This document shows, in pieces, positions 1 to 7,360 of a stretch of 64,000 bases of DNA. Positions within the stretch are counted from its first letter, which is position 1. Each line of letters opens with the position of its first letter. The stretch is from a virus. The position numbers and the translations under genes are program-made. Under the pieces are notes generated by a model. That model ran no database searches and was not told the origin of the DNA. It saw only the letters and a list, made by a program, of their open reading frames with translations. The stretch is from the IMG/VR virus record IMGVR_UViG_3300032242_002454, positions 124,001-188,000 of that record; one strand, written 5' to 3'.

Positions 1-98
1 ACAATGTTATTAGTTGGGATTGGCAAAAACTTAAACTTACCAAAGATGAGATTGTGGGGCTGGCTAATTTTCTTAATCAGTTTGTGGAGGAAAACTAA
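1..98 (+). CDS. partial hypothetical protein (C-terminal end only)
   Basis: An open frame enters from the left edge (codons in phase with position 3) and stops at TAA 96-98. The 31 visible residues end in FVEEN and contain no recognisable motif. The stop overlaps the ATG of the next gene, the coupling used throughout this region, which supports it being a real gene end. Function unknown. Confidence 0.6.
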   Translation, partial: NVISWDWQKLKLTKDEIVGLANFLNQFVEEN

Positions 99-277
99 TG
101 GTAATTCAAAAAACTTGGACAGACCTTTTGGGAAAGCCTCAAGGTAATGAAAGTGTTGATGGGAAAGATATTGTGAGGGAAGTTAGTCCTCATCAATTTA
201 GAATACTGTGGTCATGCTGCACTAATAAAGAAGCTAATTGGATTTATACCTATTGGACAACTATGGAGAATAGCTAA
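98..277 (+). CDS. small hypothetical protein, 59 aa
   Basis: A 59-residue frame from ATG 98 (overlapping the previous stop) to TAA 275-277, which overlaps the next ATG. The spacer before it contains GGAGG. The product is aromatic-rich towards the C-terminus (WIYTYW) with a CC pair; no family is recognised. Precise stop/start coupling on both sides is the main evidence that it is translated. Confidence 0.6.
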   Translation: MVIQKTWTDLLGKPQGNESVDGKDIVREVSPHQFRILWSCCTNKEANWIYTYWTTMENS

Positions 278-504
278 TGAAATGGAACATAGAACTTGTC
301 AAAGCAAAACACAGGTTTGAGACAGACCATTCATTAAACCAGCTATCATATTATGATACTATGTCAGATTGTTTGGTTCCTATGCTTGACGAGCCTTTGT
401 CTCCTAAATTAATTTTGCAAATGGAAGAATTTTCACAATCGGACAAGGGAATTGTATTCATGGATTATAAAACTCACAAAATAGGCTTAATAATTAATAA
501 CTGA
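277..504 (+). CDS. small hypothetical protein, 75 aa
   Basis: ATG 277 overlaps the preceding stop. The 75-residue product has no transmembrane segment or known motif. It belongs to the block of tiny, tightly coupled early genes at the left of the window. Function unknown. Confidence 0.65.
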   Translation: MKWNIELVKAKHRFETDHSLNQLSYYDTMSDCLVPMLDEPLSPKLILQMEEFSQSDKGIVFMDYKTHKIGLIINN

Positions 505-525
505 AAAGATATACGGAGAAAACTA

Positions 526-705
526 ATGACTAGATTAAATTTGGATTTGACAACTAAACAGATCAATATTCTATTTAAGGCTTTGGAAAGTCTTGAGAAG
601 AATAATACTGTAGGAGATACTGAACTTAGTAGAGATATTGTTAAGTTGACAAGATATTTGGATAGTGTGGTGTTTGTTGAGAAATGGTATGTGGAGAATA
701 AATAA
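526..705 (+). CDS. small helical hypothetical protein, 59 aa
   Basis: ATG 526 is preceded by CGGAGAA and the frame runs to TAA 703-705, whose last base starts the next ATG. The product is rich in Leu, Lys and Glu, suggesting a short helical protein. No family recognised. Confidence 0.6.
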   Translation: MTRLNLDLTTKQINILFKALESLEKNNTVGDTELSRDIVKLTRYLDSVVFVEKWYVENK

Positions 706-911
706 TGACCTATAGTATAGTCTATGAATACGGAGAAGATCCAAATACTTCAATAAAATATATTAGAAATGAATATGGACTATTTTGCTCCAATGGTCGT
801 TTTTTAAGCAAATGGAGTAACCAAAATGGTTGGCTAGACATTACCACATTTATTGATTATACTCCTATTGAGCAAGTTGAGAGTATTACTAGAAAAATGT
901 TTGGAGAATAA
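705..911 (+). CDS. small hypothetical protein, 68 aa
   Basis: Starts at ATG 705, overlapping the previous TAA. The product is aromatic-rich (Tyr, Trp, Phe) with no signal peptide and no motif recognised. It is part of the left-hand cluster of coupled small genes. Confidence 0.65.
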   Translation: MTYSIVYEYGEDPNTSIKYIRNEYGLFCSNGRFLSKWSNQNGWLDITTFIDYTPIEQVESITRKMFGE

Positions 912-914
912 ATA

Positions 915-1004
915 ATGGCTGGACTAGTATTGTTCGGTATATTAGGATATATGGCTTGTATACGAATTTATGATTGGTGGAATGGATATGGGGATTTATT
1001 TTAA
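915..1004 (+). CDS. tiny membrane protein, 29 aa
   Basis: A 29-codon frame from ATG 915 to TAA 1002-1004, overlapping the next ATG by one base. The N-terminal half (GLVLFGILGYMAC) is hydrophobic enough for one membrane segment; the C-terminal half has WW and acidic residues. It is so short that coupling to both neighbours is the only support. Confidence 0.45.
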   Translation: MAGLVLFGILGYMACIRIYDWWNGYGDLF

Positions 1005-1255
1005 TGACTAAATCTGAATATAAGGCTTACCACTTTAAAGTTATCCAGTACATTTATGCAGAATATAGGGATTTTCATTTTAATAAGATGAAAAATGGAT
1101 CATTATTGATTCAATTAAATCCAATCGATAAACACCTATTTCATTTACTAATTAAAAATCTATACAATCCTAAAGATAGTATTAATAATATTGCTGGTAA
1201 TGTAATGGAAGAGATGTATCAACATTTATGGGGAATTTCTAAGATAAGGTCTTGA
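1004..1255 (+). CDS. hypothetical protein, 83 aa
   Basis: An in-frame upstream start exists at 974, but ATG 1004 overlaps the previous stop exactly and fits the local TAATG pattern, so it is preferred. The product is 83 residues, basic and aromatic, without known motif. Its TGA stop lies inside the -35 box of the next promoter, so a transcription unit probably ends here. Confidence 0.65.
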   Translation: MTKSEYKAYHFKVIQYIYAEYRDFHFNKMKNGSLLIQLNPIDKHLFHLLIKNLYNPKDSINNIAGNVMEEMYQHLWGISKIRS

Positions 1256-1280
1256 CAACATCCGATAAGAATGGTATGCT
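1252..1280 (+). promoter_or_regulatory. sigma70-type promoter with CCGATA spacer
   Basis: TTGACA (1252-1257), 17-bp spacer, TATGCT (1275-1280). The spacer contains CCGATA, the element shared by most early promoters in this window. It drives the small-gene operon that begins at 1301. Confidence 0.8.
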
Positions 1281-1300
1281 TACTGGCAAAGAGATAACTA

Positions 1301-1489
1301 ATGACTCTGCTAAGAACTCTGAATCTTGAATATGATACTATCGAGATTCATTATAATGAGCTTTTGAAAAATAAACCTTACTTGGTGAGGGTTTTCTCAT
1401 ATAATAATACTGATCCCAGCGAACTACGTCTGGACGAAAAAGAAGTAAAAAATCTATATCAAACCCTTAAAGAACATGAGCTATTATGA
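1301..1489 (+). CDS. small hypothetical protein, 62 aa
   Basis: First gene after the 1252 promoter; ATG 1301 lies about 20 bp past the -10 box. The 62-residue product is Leu/Glu/Lys-rich and probably helical. Its stop overlaps the next start by four bases (ATGA). Function unknown. Confidence 0.65.
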   Translation: MTLLRTLNLEYDTIEIHYNELLKNKPYLVRVFSYNNTDPSELRLDEKEVKNLYQTLKEHELL

Positions 1490-1824
1490 AACCCATAATT
1501 CTAACGGATGAACAAGTGGCATCAATGCTGACTAGGGCATTTTACGAGGGTTTTAACTTCACTTGTGAAGGATTTAACGGAGAATGTGCATTTGACCATT
1601 TAGCCCCAGATGGATTGACGCTTGAGGAAAAGTCAGCTATTACCGTCAGAGAGATACTGTCAGATCATGATGCTAAACTAATGACTAAACCCATAATTTT
1701 AACGGATAAGGAAATTGAAGCAATTAAATGGTGTGTGGAGCAGTGGACGGGTATTAAACGAGCCGAAACTCTCCGTAATCTATTAGAAAGAATAAAGGAT
1801 AATGAAAACTTTAGTAGTAATTGA
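1486..1824 (+). CDS. hypothetical protein with duplicated start segment and LTDKEIEAI C-terminal module
   Basis: A 112-residue protein. The opening MKPIILTDEQVA recurs near residue 66 as MTKPIILTDKEIEA, an internal duplication also visible in the DNA. ATG 1681 could therefore be a secondary start for a 47-residue product. The C-terminal 35 residues (LTDKEIEAI, then TLRNLLERIK) closely match the ends of the proteins at 2504-2734 and 3136-3492, defining a small helical module shared by three neighbours. Function unknown. Confidence 0.7.
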   Translation: MKPIILTDEQVASMLTRAFYEGFNFTCEGFNGECAFDHLAPDGLTLEEKSAITVREILSDHDAKLMTKPIILTDKEIEAIKWCVEQWTGIKRAETLRNLLERIKDNENFSSN

Positions 1825-2035
1825 AGTTGAAAACGAAATCGGCAACCCTTCTGCTCAAGATATAGAATTTTTTGTTAAACAAATCATAGAAAAAGGACTT
1901 GTTGGGAATTTTGACATACACAAGTATTGCCCAATGAGTGGTATATCGCTAAGAGTTTTAATAGCACTTCAAGCTGATAAAGATAGACTAAAGGGTCTTG
2001 CCGATTTTATCTATAAGTATTTGGTGAATAAATAA
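1802..2035 (+). CDS. hypothetical protein, 77 aa
   Basis: ATG 1802 overlaps the end of the preceding gene by 23 bp. The 77-residue product has alternating hydrophobic segments (KTLVVIEVE at the start) suggesting a small alpha/beta fold. No motif recognised. Its TAA shares a base with the next ATG. Confidence 0.65.
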   Translation: MKTLVVIEVENEIGNPSAQDIEFFVKQIIEKGLVGNFDIHKYCPMSGISLRVLIALQADKDRLKGLADFIYKYLVNK

Positions 2036-2262
2036 TGAATAACCTACCAGAAATAGACAAAATATCAGTAATGAATCTGAAACCAGACGATATACTAGTT
2101 TTTAGTACCTATGATAAAATAGCTAGTAGTGTTTATTCAAGAATAGACCAAAAAATAACCGATTGGAAAGCCCAAAACAATATAAAAAACAAACATTTGA
2201 TACTAACTTCTCTAAAACTAGAAGTATTGTCAAAAGAACAAGTTGAAGGAGAAAAGAAATGA
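2035..2262 (+). CDS. hypothetical protein, 75 aa
   Basis: Coupled by one base to the gene before and by four bases to the gene after. The 75-residue product is soluble-looking with no recognised family. A GGAG site near its end probably serves the next gene. Confidence 0.65.
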   Translation: MNNLPEIDKISVMNLKPDDILVFSTYDKIASSVYSRIDQKITDWKAQNNIKNKHLILTSLKLEVLSKEQVEGEKK

Positions 2263-2504
2263 CTGAACCTCTTAATGTTGGTCAAGAATTTATCAAAAGA
2301 CTCCGAAAATATAATGAGGGTACGATTCCTATTATGGGAGATATAGTAGGAATTGATGAATGGCGTAATGTTGCTATGAAAATTGGAGAAAAACTATCTT
2401 CAACAGGCCCGGATGATTACTATAATTTTACTCCACAACAATGGTTTGAGTGGGCAGATTCTCAGATAAATTCAAGATGGATTCCAAAAAGAAACAAAGG
2501 ATAA
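2259..2504 (+). CDS. hypothetical protein, 81 aa
   Basis: ATG 2259 overlaps the previous TGA and follows AAGGAGAAAAG, a good ribosome binding site. The product is 81 residues with a Trp-rich C-terminal half (WFEWADSQ) and a basic tail. No family recognised. Confidence 0.65.
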   Translation: MTEPLNVGQEFIKRLRKYNEGTIPIMGDIVGIDEWRNVAMKIGEKLSSTGPDDYYNFTPQQWFEWADSQINSRWIPKRNKG

Positions 2505-2734
2505 TGATGAATAAAAAATACGCCGTAACAGAGGGTGACACTCTGGCAAACATCCGAACTACAGATTCTTATCGTGAAATGCCAAATGGTCCGCCGCCTT
2601 CTTTATCTAAAAATGCAGAGATTAAGAGTTTGAAACTTACGGATAAAGAAATTGAGGCGATTGAGTGGTACGCAAATTTTCACGACGGGATACATCGTGA
2701 CACACTCCGCAATCTATTAGAAAGAACAAAGTAG
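2504..2734 (+). CDS. hypothetical protein with LTDKEIEAI C-terminal module
   Basis: The frame opens at 2450, but ATG 2504 overlaps the preceding TAA and is taken as the start (76 residues). The C-terminus (LTDKEIEAIEWY, then TLRNLLERTK) is nearly identical to that of the protein at 1486-1824, while the N-terminal half is unrelated. It is the last gene before the 2773 promoter. Confidence 0.65.
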   Translation: MMNKKYAVTEGDTLANIRTTDSYREMPNGPPPSLSKNAEIKSLKLTDKEIEAIEWYANFHDGIHRDTLRNLLERTK

Positions 2735-2772
2735 ACCCAATGCTTACGGAACAGTTTCATTCAAGTTTGGTC

Positions 2773-2801
2773 TTGACAAGTGCCGATAAGTATGGTATAC
2801 T
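2773..2801 (+). promoter_or_regulatory. sigma70-type promoter with CCGATA spacer
   Basis: TTGACA (2773-2778), 17-bp spacer containing GCCGATAAG, TATACT (2796-2801). It shares CCGATAAG and the ATGG before the -10 with the 1252 promoter. It drives the unit starting at 2869. Confidence 0.85.
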
Positions 2802-2803
2802 AG

Positions 2804-2824
2804 ATCAAATCTTAGAGATTTGAT
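2804..2824 (+). other. 5' leader hairpin
   Basis: A perfect 8-bp inverted repeat, ATCAAATC (2804-2811) and GATTTGAT (2817-2824), with a 5-nt loop. It begins three bases after the -10 box, so it would lie at the extreme 5' end of the transcript, where it could stabilise the mRNA. It has no U-tract, so a terminator is unlikely. Confidence 0.55.
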
Positions 2825-2868
2825 TGTATCAAAAAAATCAACAACGATAAATTGAGAGGAAAAAAAAT

Positions 2869-3129
2869 ATGTTCTCGCATAATGAAGCTAAAAACCTTAT
2901 TGTTAAAACTGTTGAAAATCTTCAAGGTTGCAAAGCTACTGAACTTGCAGCTAATCCCAAAATTGCAATTGAGGTTAGCAATCTTAATGAGCTTATTGAT
3001 GAGCTAATCCAAGAAGGAGATATAGTCGCCATAGAGTATGTTATCCCAAACCTGCCAGATAGAATTAAGATTTATTTGTTTCCACGAGGAACAAATTTTA
3101 AAAACTCAAAATCAGATTCAAAAATTTGA
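2869..3129 (+). CDS. hypothetical protein, possibly winged-helix
   Basis: First gene after the 2773 promoter, with GAGAGGAAAAAAAAT upstream of ATG 2869. The 86-residue product has a helical first half (KATELAA, NELIDELIQEGDI) followed by a strand-like end (IKIYLFPRG). That order resembles a winged helix-turn-helix DNA-binding domain, but this is inference from pattern alone. It does not carry the LTDKEIEAI module. Confidence 0.65.
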   Translation: MFSHNEAKNLIVKTVENLQGCKATELAANPKIAIEVSNLNELIDELIQEGDIVAIEYVIPNLPDRIKIYLFPRGTNFKNSKSDSKI

Positions 3130-3135
3130 AGATAA

Positions 3136-3492
3136 ATGATGCACAAACACAGTATCTCTGCAATTAATACATTTGTTATTGAACCAATTGAAAACATTAC
3201 TATTTCATCCAATGAGATAGCTGGTGAAGGATATATTTTTACCATTAAGAATGGTTCATTTAATGAAAGTGTAACTTTTGGCTTAGATATAGAAGAAATA
3301 AAAACTTTTATTCATTATCTCAATAGTCTTATGCAAAAAATAACACCATCTAATAGTCTAGAAATTCTAACTTTGACAATTGACGAAAGACGAGCTATAG
3401 AGTATGCTAAAAAATGGGCATTAACGCTTCGTGATGGTGGTGTTATAGCAAAAACTCTTCAATCTTTATTAGAAAGAACAAAGGATAAATAA
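3136..3492 (+). CDS. hypothetical protein with diverged LERTK C-terminal module
   Basis: Starts at ATG 3136 (ATG 3139 is equally possible), six bases after the previous stop. The 118-residue product has a beta-rich N-terminal two-thirds and a C-terminal segment (LTIDERRAIEY, then LQSLLERTKDK) that is a diverged copy of the module at the ends of the genes at 1486 and 2504. Function unknown. Confidence 0.65.
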   Translation: MMHKHSISAINTFVIEPIENITISSNEIAGEGYIFTIKNGSFNESVTFGLDIEEIKTFIHYLNSLMQKITPSNSLEILTLTIDERRAIEYAKKWALTLRDGGVIAKTLQSLLERTKDK

Positions 3493-3698
3493 TGGAAATT
3501 CAAAATAAGAAAGAGATTACTCTAAGTGTTAAAGATGTTCAAGATATTATTTTTGATCATTTAACAAGACAATATAGGCTTGATGGGGATTTTAATTTTG
3601 ACTTTGTTGTTATCAATAAACCATACCCATGCGGAATTCACGATGCTTGTGATCGTTATGAATTTGATGGGGTAAAGATTGTGGTGACTCATGAGTAA
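3492..3698 (+). CDS. hypothetical protein, paralog of the 25664 gene
   Basis: 68 residues from ATG 3492, coupled by one base to the upstream stop. The N-terminus MEIQNKKEITLSVKDVQ matches MEIHNKKHITMTPDDVK of the gene at 25664-25876, and both end in a short valine-rich strand (VKIVV, AEVVV). The two are 22 kb apart, so this is a dispersed paralog pair. Function unknown. Confidence 0.65.
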   Translation: MEIQNKKEITLSVKDVQDIIFDHLTRQYRLDGDFNFDFVVINKPYPCGIHDACDRYEFDGVKIVVTHE

Positions 3699-4260
3699 AT
3701 TTCTAGACAATCAAAAAGCACAAGATATGACTGTGACTCTAATACTTTTTGGAGTAGTGATAGTTCTCACAGCTTTTTCAATGTTTATTCTTAATCCTAT
3801 TCATAAAAAGAATATAGAAAAGCTAAAAAACAAACCAATAGACAGACAGAAGATTATTATTGACAATATTGCTGGTACTGTAGAAAGTATTCATCCTTGG
3901 GGACGCACAGAAGTTGTTCCTATAAATGGGATAGAATTAGAATACTTTGAATATTGTGATCAGTGGGTTATGTACGGAGATGTAGTTCAACCAATTGGTC
4001 GTAAAGGTTATTTTATGCCGGTCATGAGAGGCAGACTAAATCTTGACGTTAAAGATTTTACCCAAACATGGATTGAATATGGTGGTTACGAAACTGGTTC
4101 CTTAGAAAAACCAGAAACCTATGAGGACTTTAGATTAGCCCACATAAAAGTAAAACTAGGGGAAATTACCAAAGTAGAATATACTCACTACAGACTATTA
4201 CCAAATAATATTTGGAGTATAATCTCTTCGTGGGAGTCAAAATCTAATGAAACCAATTGA
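3691..4260 (+). CDS. membrane-anchored hypothetical protein, 189 aa
   Basis: ATG 3691 overlaps the previous gene by 8 bp. Residues about 13-34 (TVTLILFGVVIVLTAFSMFI) form a transmembrane helix, followed by a basic segment and a soluble domain of about 150 residues rich in Tyr and Trp. The topology suggests an inner-membrane anchor with the bulk on one side. No family recognised. Confidence 0.65.
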   Translation: MSKFLDNQKAQDMTVTLILFGVVIVLTAFSMFILNPIHKKNIEKLKNKPIDRQKIIIDNIAGTVESIHPWGRTEVVPINGIELEYFEYCDQWVMYGDVVQPIGRKGYFMPVMRGRLNLDVKDFTQTWIEYGGYETGSLEKPETYEDFRLAHIKVKLGEITKVEYTHYRLLPNNIWSIISSWESKSNETN

Positions 4261-4477
4261 AGTTGGATTTGATGGAAGTTTTGATATAACTTCTGGTCAT
4301 GTAGGGCCACTAAAGATAAGACTAACTAGAAGTGGTTCAAATCCTAAAGATTGGATAAACCCACCTATTGACAACACATTCATCTGGTTGTATACTGACA
4401 AGGACAACCCAGAGTTGTTATACAAGAATAAAGATGGTAAACTTTATAGCGTCAATTTTGAACCTTTTGGGGAATAA
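4247..4477 (+). CDS. hypothetical protein, 76 aa
   Basis: ATG 4247 lies within the end of the previous gene (14-bp overlap). The 76-residue product contains NTFIWLYTD and a Gly/Lys-rich C-terminus. It looks like a small beta protein; no motif recognised. Confidence 0.6.
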   Translation: MKPIEVGFDGSFDITSGHVGPLKIRLTRSGSNPKDWINPPIDNTFIWLYTDKDNPELLYKNKDGKLYSVNFEPFGE

Positions 4478-4480
4478 TTC

Positions 4481-4861
4481 GTGATCGGTTTAAATATACG
4501 GTCGCCTTGGTCTACCCTTTTAATTAATGGTCAGAAAACGGTCGAAACCCGCTCCTATCGACTTCCCACAAGATTAGAGGGAGTTGAGTTGGCACTTATT
4601 GAAACTCCGGGGAAATCGGCTAAGTTTAAGAGTAGAATTATCGGAACAATTACTTTTAGTGATTGTATTCAGTATTCCTCTAAAGAACAGTGGGAATCTG
4701 ATGAGAGTAGACATAAGGTGAGTATTGAGGATAGGACTTATGGTTGGAAAGATAAGCCTAAGTTTGGATGGATCGTACAATCAGTCAAAAAATTTAAAAA
4801 TCCCATTGACCCTCCTGCTAAACGTGGTATAATTTACGCTAGAGATTGTAACATTTCTTAG
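4481..4861 (+). CDS. ASCH-domain (PUA-like) protein
   Basis: A 126-residue protein starting at GTG 4481, just after the previous stop. The opening LNIRSPWSTLLINGQKTVE, followed by TRSYRLP, fits the ASCH signature, in which a small residue/Trp segment and a K-(T)-E-x-R stretch line the ligand cleft; a later GxIxF segment (IIGTITFSDC) is also typical. ASCH domains are PUA-related RNA or modified-nucleotide binders, and some act as nucleases or hydrolases. The exact ligand here cannot be predicted. Confidence 0.75.
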   Translation: MIGLNIRSPWSTLLINGQKTVETRSYRLPTRLEGVELALIETPGKSAKFKSRIIGTITFSDCIQYSSKEQWESDESRHKVSIEDRTYGWKDKPKFGWIVQSVKKFKNPIDPPAKRGIIYARDCNIS

Positions 4862-4871
4862 GAGAAATAAA

Positions 4872-5084
4872 ATGGATAACTATAATCAAGACTTTATGAT
4901 TTCAGCTAATAAATGTGCTAAATTCATATATAATGATCCTATTCAAAAAGAATCATATGAATCCCATATTCATCTTGGACACAATCCAAGAGATCATATT
5001 TATTTTGATGCTGCCTATGTATTAAACAAAGATGATGAACTGGATATTGACATTAACTATTATCAAGAAATCACTAATAGCTAG
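4872..5084 (+). CDS. hypothetical protein, 70 aa
   Basis: Preceded by TTAGGAGAAATAAA, a strong ribosome binding site. The 70-residue product is Tyr/Asn/Asp-rich with a markedly acidic C-terminus. Function unknown. Confidence 0.65.
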   Translation: MDNYNQDFMISANKCAKFIYNDPIQKESYESHIHLGHNPRDHIYFDAAYVLNKDDELDIDINYYQEITNS

Positions 5085-5092
5085 GAGTTTAA

Positions 5093-5302
5093 ATGAGTTG
5101 GGTTTTTATTGTGGCTAGAGGATCAACAGTTGAAAGAGTTAAAGTCTTTAATGACTATTTTGCAGGCGAGGCTTATACTAGCGAATATCTTAGGATAGAA
5201 TTTGGGGTCAATGAAGTTGATTTCCCAGAATATCGTAAGGGGGAATATTATCAAAATGCTGATTCTGGAGTAAGTGTGGGTCTTTATAAGGATAACTCCT
5301 AA
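5093..5302 (+). CDS. hypothetical protein, 69 aa
   Basis: ATG 5093 follows TAGGAGTTTAA. The 69-residue product begins with a beta-like stretch (WVFIVARG) and is acidic and Tyr-rich after that. No recognised family. Confidence 0.65.
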   Translation: MSWVFIVARGSTVERVKVFNDYFAGEAYTSEYLRIEFGVNEVDFPEYRKGEYYQNADSGVSVGLYKDNS

Positions 5303-5303
5303 A

Positions 5304-5489
5304 ATGGAAAAGTTAATTAATCTGTTCCCTCTTTTCCTCATTATTTTTGTTGTAACATTTTTATCTTATCAATCTGAATACAAGTCAGAAAAATGTGAAG
5401 TAAGAATTAGACAGGATAAGTCGGTATGTTTTTGTAATGGATTAAGCGTTCAATCAGAGAAACAATGTCCTACCATGAATGATTTGTAA
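5304..5489 (+). CDS. small membrane-anchored or secreted protein, 61 aa
   Basis: The frame is open from 5274, but ATG 5304 directly follows the previous stop and gives an N-terminal signal/anchor (KLINLFPLFLIIFVVTFL). The remaining 40 residues contain four cysteines (CEVRI, CFC, CPTM), so a periplasmic disulphide-bonded product is plausible. It is the last gene before the 5498 promoter. Confidence 0.6.
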   Translation: MEKLINLFPLFLIIFVVTFLSYQSEYKSEKCEVRIRQDKSVCFCNGLSVQSEKQCPTMNDL

Positions 5490-5497
5490 AGTGCCTG

Positions 5498-5525
5498 TTG
5501 ACAAACGCCGATAACGTAGTATACT
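5498..5525 (+). promoter_or_regulatory. sigma70-type promoter with CCGATA spacer
   Basis: TTGACA (5498-5503), 16-bp spacer containing CGCCGATAACG, TATACT (5520-5525). Drives the unit starting at 5550. Confidence 0.85.
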
Positions 5526-5549
5526 TAGGGCATCCTTTGGAGAAACTTT

Positions 5550-5714
5550 ATGAGTCCAACAGTTCAACAAAAAGTTCAAGATTTAATTGATAAGTATTTC
5601 ATTGGTCAGAACAACTATGAATTGTCTATCAAACAAGACAACCTAGATAAATTCTTGTCAGAATACAACAAGATTATTATTACTCGTACTGTGGAAGTTT
5701 GCGGTCTACACTAA
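5550..5714 (+). CDS. small hypothetical protein, 54 aa
   Basis: ATG 5550 lies 24 bp after the -10 box with TTTGGAGAAAC as ribosome binding site; stop TAA 5712-5714. The 54-residue product is helical-looking (VQQKVQDLIDKYF). Function unknown. Confidence 0.65.
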   Translation: MSPTVQQKVQDLIDKYFIGQNNYELSIKQDNLDKFLSEYNKIIITRTVEVCGLH

Positions 5715-5728
5715 TTATTGGAGAAAAT

Positions 5729-6046
5729 ATGACAGTTCAAGAATTGCGTAATTGCGGATATAAGGTTAGGGTTCTTCATAATCGTCTTTACAATGGCTAT
5801 TATAAATGGCAAGTAGGCAGCAAGCCTGCGGAGGGTTATGGCTATGGGCCTATTGATCCAGATACTAAAGGTGGTTCAACTCAAATTATAATTGATAGTC
5901 CTCATGGCAGTCACTATGAGGGACTAGCTATTTGCAGTAAGAAAGAGAACTATAATAAGAAATTGGGCGTTAGAATTGCTCTTGGACGATGTAATGTCAA
6001 CCAAACTTTTTATACCCAATATTCTCAAATAAAGGAAGAAAAATGA
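5729..6046 (+). CDS. hypothetical protein, 105 aa
   Basis: The frame extends upstream to 5699, but ATG 5729 has TTGGAGAAAAT in front and follows the previous stop, so it is preferred. The 105-residue product is Gly/Tyr-rich in the middle (EGYGYGPID) and has HGSHYEG and two separated Cys. No family recognised. Confidence 0.65.
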   Translation: MTVQELRNCGYKVRVLHNRLYNGYYKWQVGSKPAEGYGYGPIDPDTKGGSTQIIIDSPHGSHYEGLAICSKKENYNKKLGVRIALGRCNVNQTFYTQYSQIKEEK

Positions 6047-6207
6047 GCAACGATCAGAAGATTATAGATATTAAAGATCTTTGTGAATCTATTTTGTCTC
6101 AATGGGGAGTAACTCCATCAGATAATGATGATCTTTATGGTAATGGTCAAACAGTAGGAAGATCAGTATTAGCACAAACTATTCTGGAGATTATTAATAA
6201 TGGCTAA
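6043..6207 (+). CDS. small acidic hypothetical protein, 54 aa
   Basis: ATG 6043 overlaps the preceding TGA, with AAGGAAGAAAA as ribosome binding site; it stops at TAA 6205-6207, 8 bp into the next gene. The product is acidic and helical. Function unknown. Confidence 0.6.
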   Translation: MSNDQKIIDIKDLCESILSQWGVTPSDNDDLYGNGQTVGRSVLAQTILEIINNG

Positions 6208-6457
6208 GAGTTTTGAAGATTTGATGAAAAAAACTTGTTCCAAAGATGTTATCATTGATGGATATAGAAGAACTATGAATTACTTATCTGAATATATTGG
6301 TATGCCCGATCTATTTAAAAGTAGCGATATAATTCTTCCTGCTGGTTTTAGCCCAAAGAAAACTACAAAGTTTTTCCAACCCTGTATTACTATTACAAAA
6401 ACAACCACACATTTTAGTCCACCCAAAAGGCGTGATCCTTCACGACGTTGGAAATGA
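6200..6457 (+). CDS. hypothetical protein, 85 aa
   Basis: 85 residues from ATG 6200 with GGAG upstream. The C-terminal third is basic and Thr/Pro-rich (PPKRRDPSRRWK), a possible nucleic-acid-binding tail. Overlaps the next gene by 4 bp. Confidence 0.65.
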   Translation: MAKSFEDLMKKTCSKDVIIDGYRRTMNYLSEYIGMPDLFKSSDIILPAGFSPKKTTKFFQPCITITKTTTHFSPPKRRDPSRRWK

Positions 6458-6729
6458 GAACATTTAAAGAAGAAGTAAGAAAAGTCCTTGATGATATAAA
6501 TTGTGATGTTTGTGGGAAAAGTACAACCAACTATAAAGAAGTTGGGCCAGACTTTGCTACTCTTGAATCATATTGGGGATATGGTTCAACTAATGATGGA
6601 TCAAAATACGAGATTCATATTTGTGAAAATTGTTTTGATGAGACACTAGATTTCCTAAAACAAAAAAGAAAGAGCATCTTGGGGCCGTTCAGTTATCCTT
6701 TCGATAATGACCCTTTGGATGGAGTATGA
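6454..6729 (+). CDS. zinc-binding hypothetical protein, 91 aa
   Basis: ATG 6454 overlaps the prior TGA. Two CxxC motifs (CDVCGK near residue 18 and CENCFD near residue 60) form a likely structural zinc site, with an aspartate-rich tail. Similar small treble-clef-like proteins are common in phages, but the specific role is unknown. Confidence 0.7.
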   Translation: MRTFKEEVRKVLDDINCDVCGKSTTNYKEVGPDFATLESYWGYGSTNDGSKYEIHICENCFDETLDFLKQKRKSILGPFSYPFDNDPLDGV

Positions 6730-7337
6730 ATAATAGTATTACTCTCATTGGTGATGTTCATGGTAAATATAAACATTATCATGAAATAATTAGAGAAAAA
6801 GATCGTCATCCATATACTATTCAGTTGGGTGATTTTGGTTTTAATTACGAAACATTAAAGAATGTAGACCCTACTAAACATAAAATTATTGGAGGTAATC
6901 ATGACAATTACAGTAGCATTAATGATAGCCCTAATTACCTTGGTAATTGTGGGTACTCATGTTTGAATGGTGTTAAATTTTTCTATTATAGAGGTGCTTA
7001 TAGCATTGATCGTGCAAATAGAACCATAGGTATAGACTGGTGGGAAGATGAACAGGTTACTATTGATCAATTTATGAAAGCTAGAGAGCTTTATAGAGAA
7101 GTAAAACCAGACATTGTTTTAACTCATGATTGTCCAGATGAAGTTAGCTTGAGAATACTAGATAGAAATCAAAGAAAATATGAGAACCTAACAGGATGGG
7201 CTTTGCAAGAGCTATTTAATATTCATCAACCTAAAATATGGCGATTTGGTCATTATCATAAGAGTTGGAACTTAAATATAAGTGGTACAGACTTTAAATG
7301 TTTAAACGAGTTGGAAACTGAGCTATTGACAGTTTAG
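6726..7337 (+). CDS. metallophosphoesterase
   Basis: 203 residues with the calcineurin-like phosphoesterase motifs in order: GDVHGKY (about 9-15), GDFGFNY (about 35-41), GGNHDN (about 56-61), a distal histidine in LTHD (about 133-136) and GHYH (about 175-178). These coordinate two metal ions in the family. Substrate unknown; phage members include protein phosphatases and nucleases. It overlaps the previous gene by 4 bp and its end contains the next promoter's -35 box. Two other phosphoesterases lie at 9032 and 23752. Confidence 0.85.
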   Translation: MNNSITLIGDVHGKYKHYHEIIREKDRHPYTIQLGDFGFNYETLKNVDPTKHKIIGGNHDNYSSINDSPNYLGNCGYSCLNGVKFFYYRGAYSIDRANRTIGIDWWEDEQVTIDQFMKARELYREVKPDIVLTHDCPDEVSLRILDRNQRKYENLTGWALQELFNIHQPKIWRFGHYHKSWNLNISGTDFKCLNELETELLTV

Positions 7338-7354
7338 TTCTGACGAGGTATAAT
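7326..7354 (+). promoter_or_regulatory. sigma70-type promoter with consensus -10
   Basis: TTGACA (7326-7331), 17-bp spacer, TATAAT (7349-7354). The -35 overlaps the end of the phosphoesterase gene. The spacer carries CTGACGAGG rather than CCGATA, so it is a variant of the promoter family. It would start a transcript near the structured element at 7361. Confidence 0.8.
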
Positions 7355-7360
7355 AAACTT

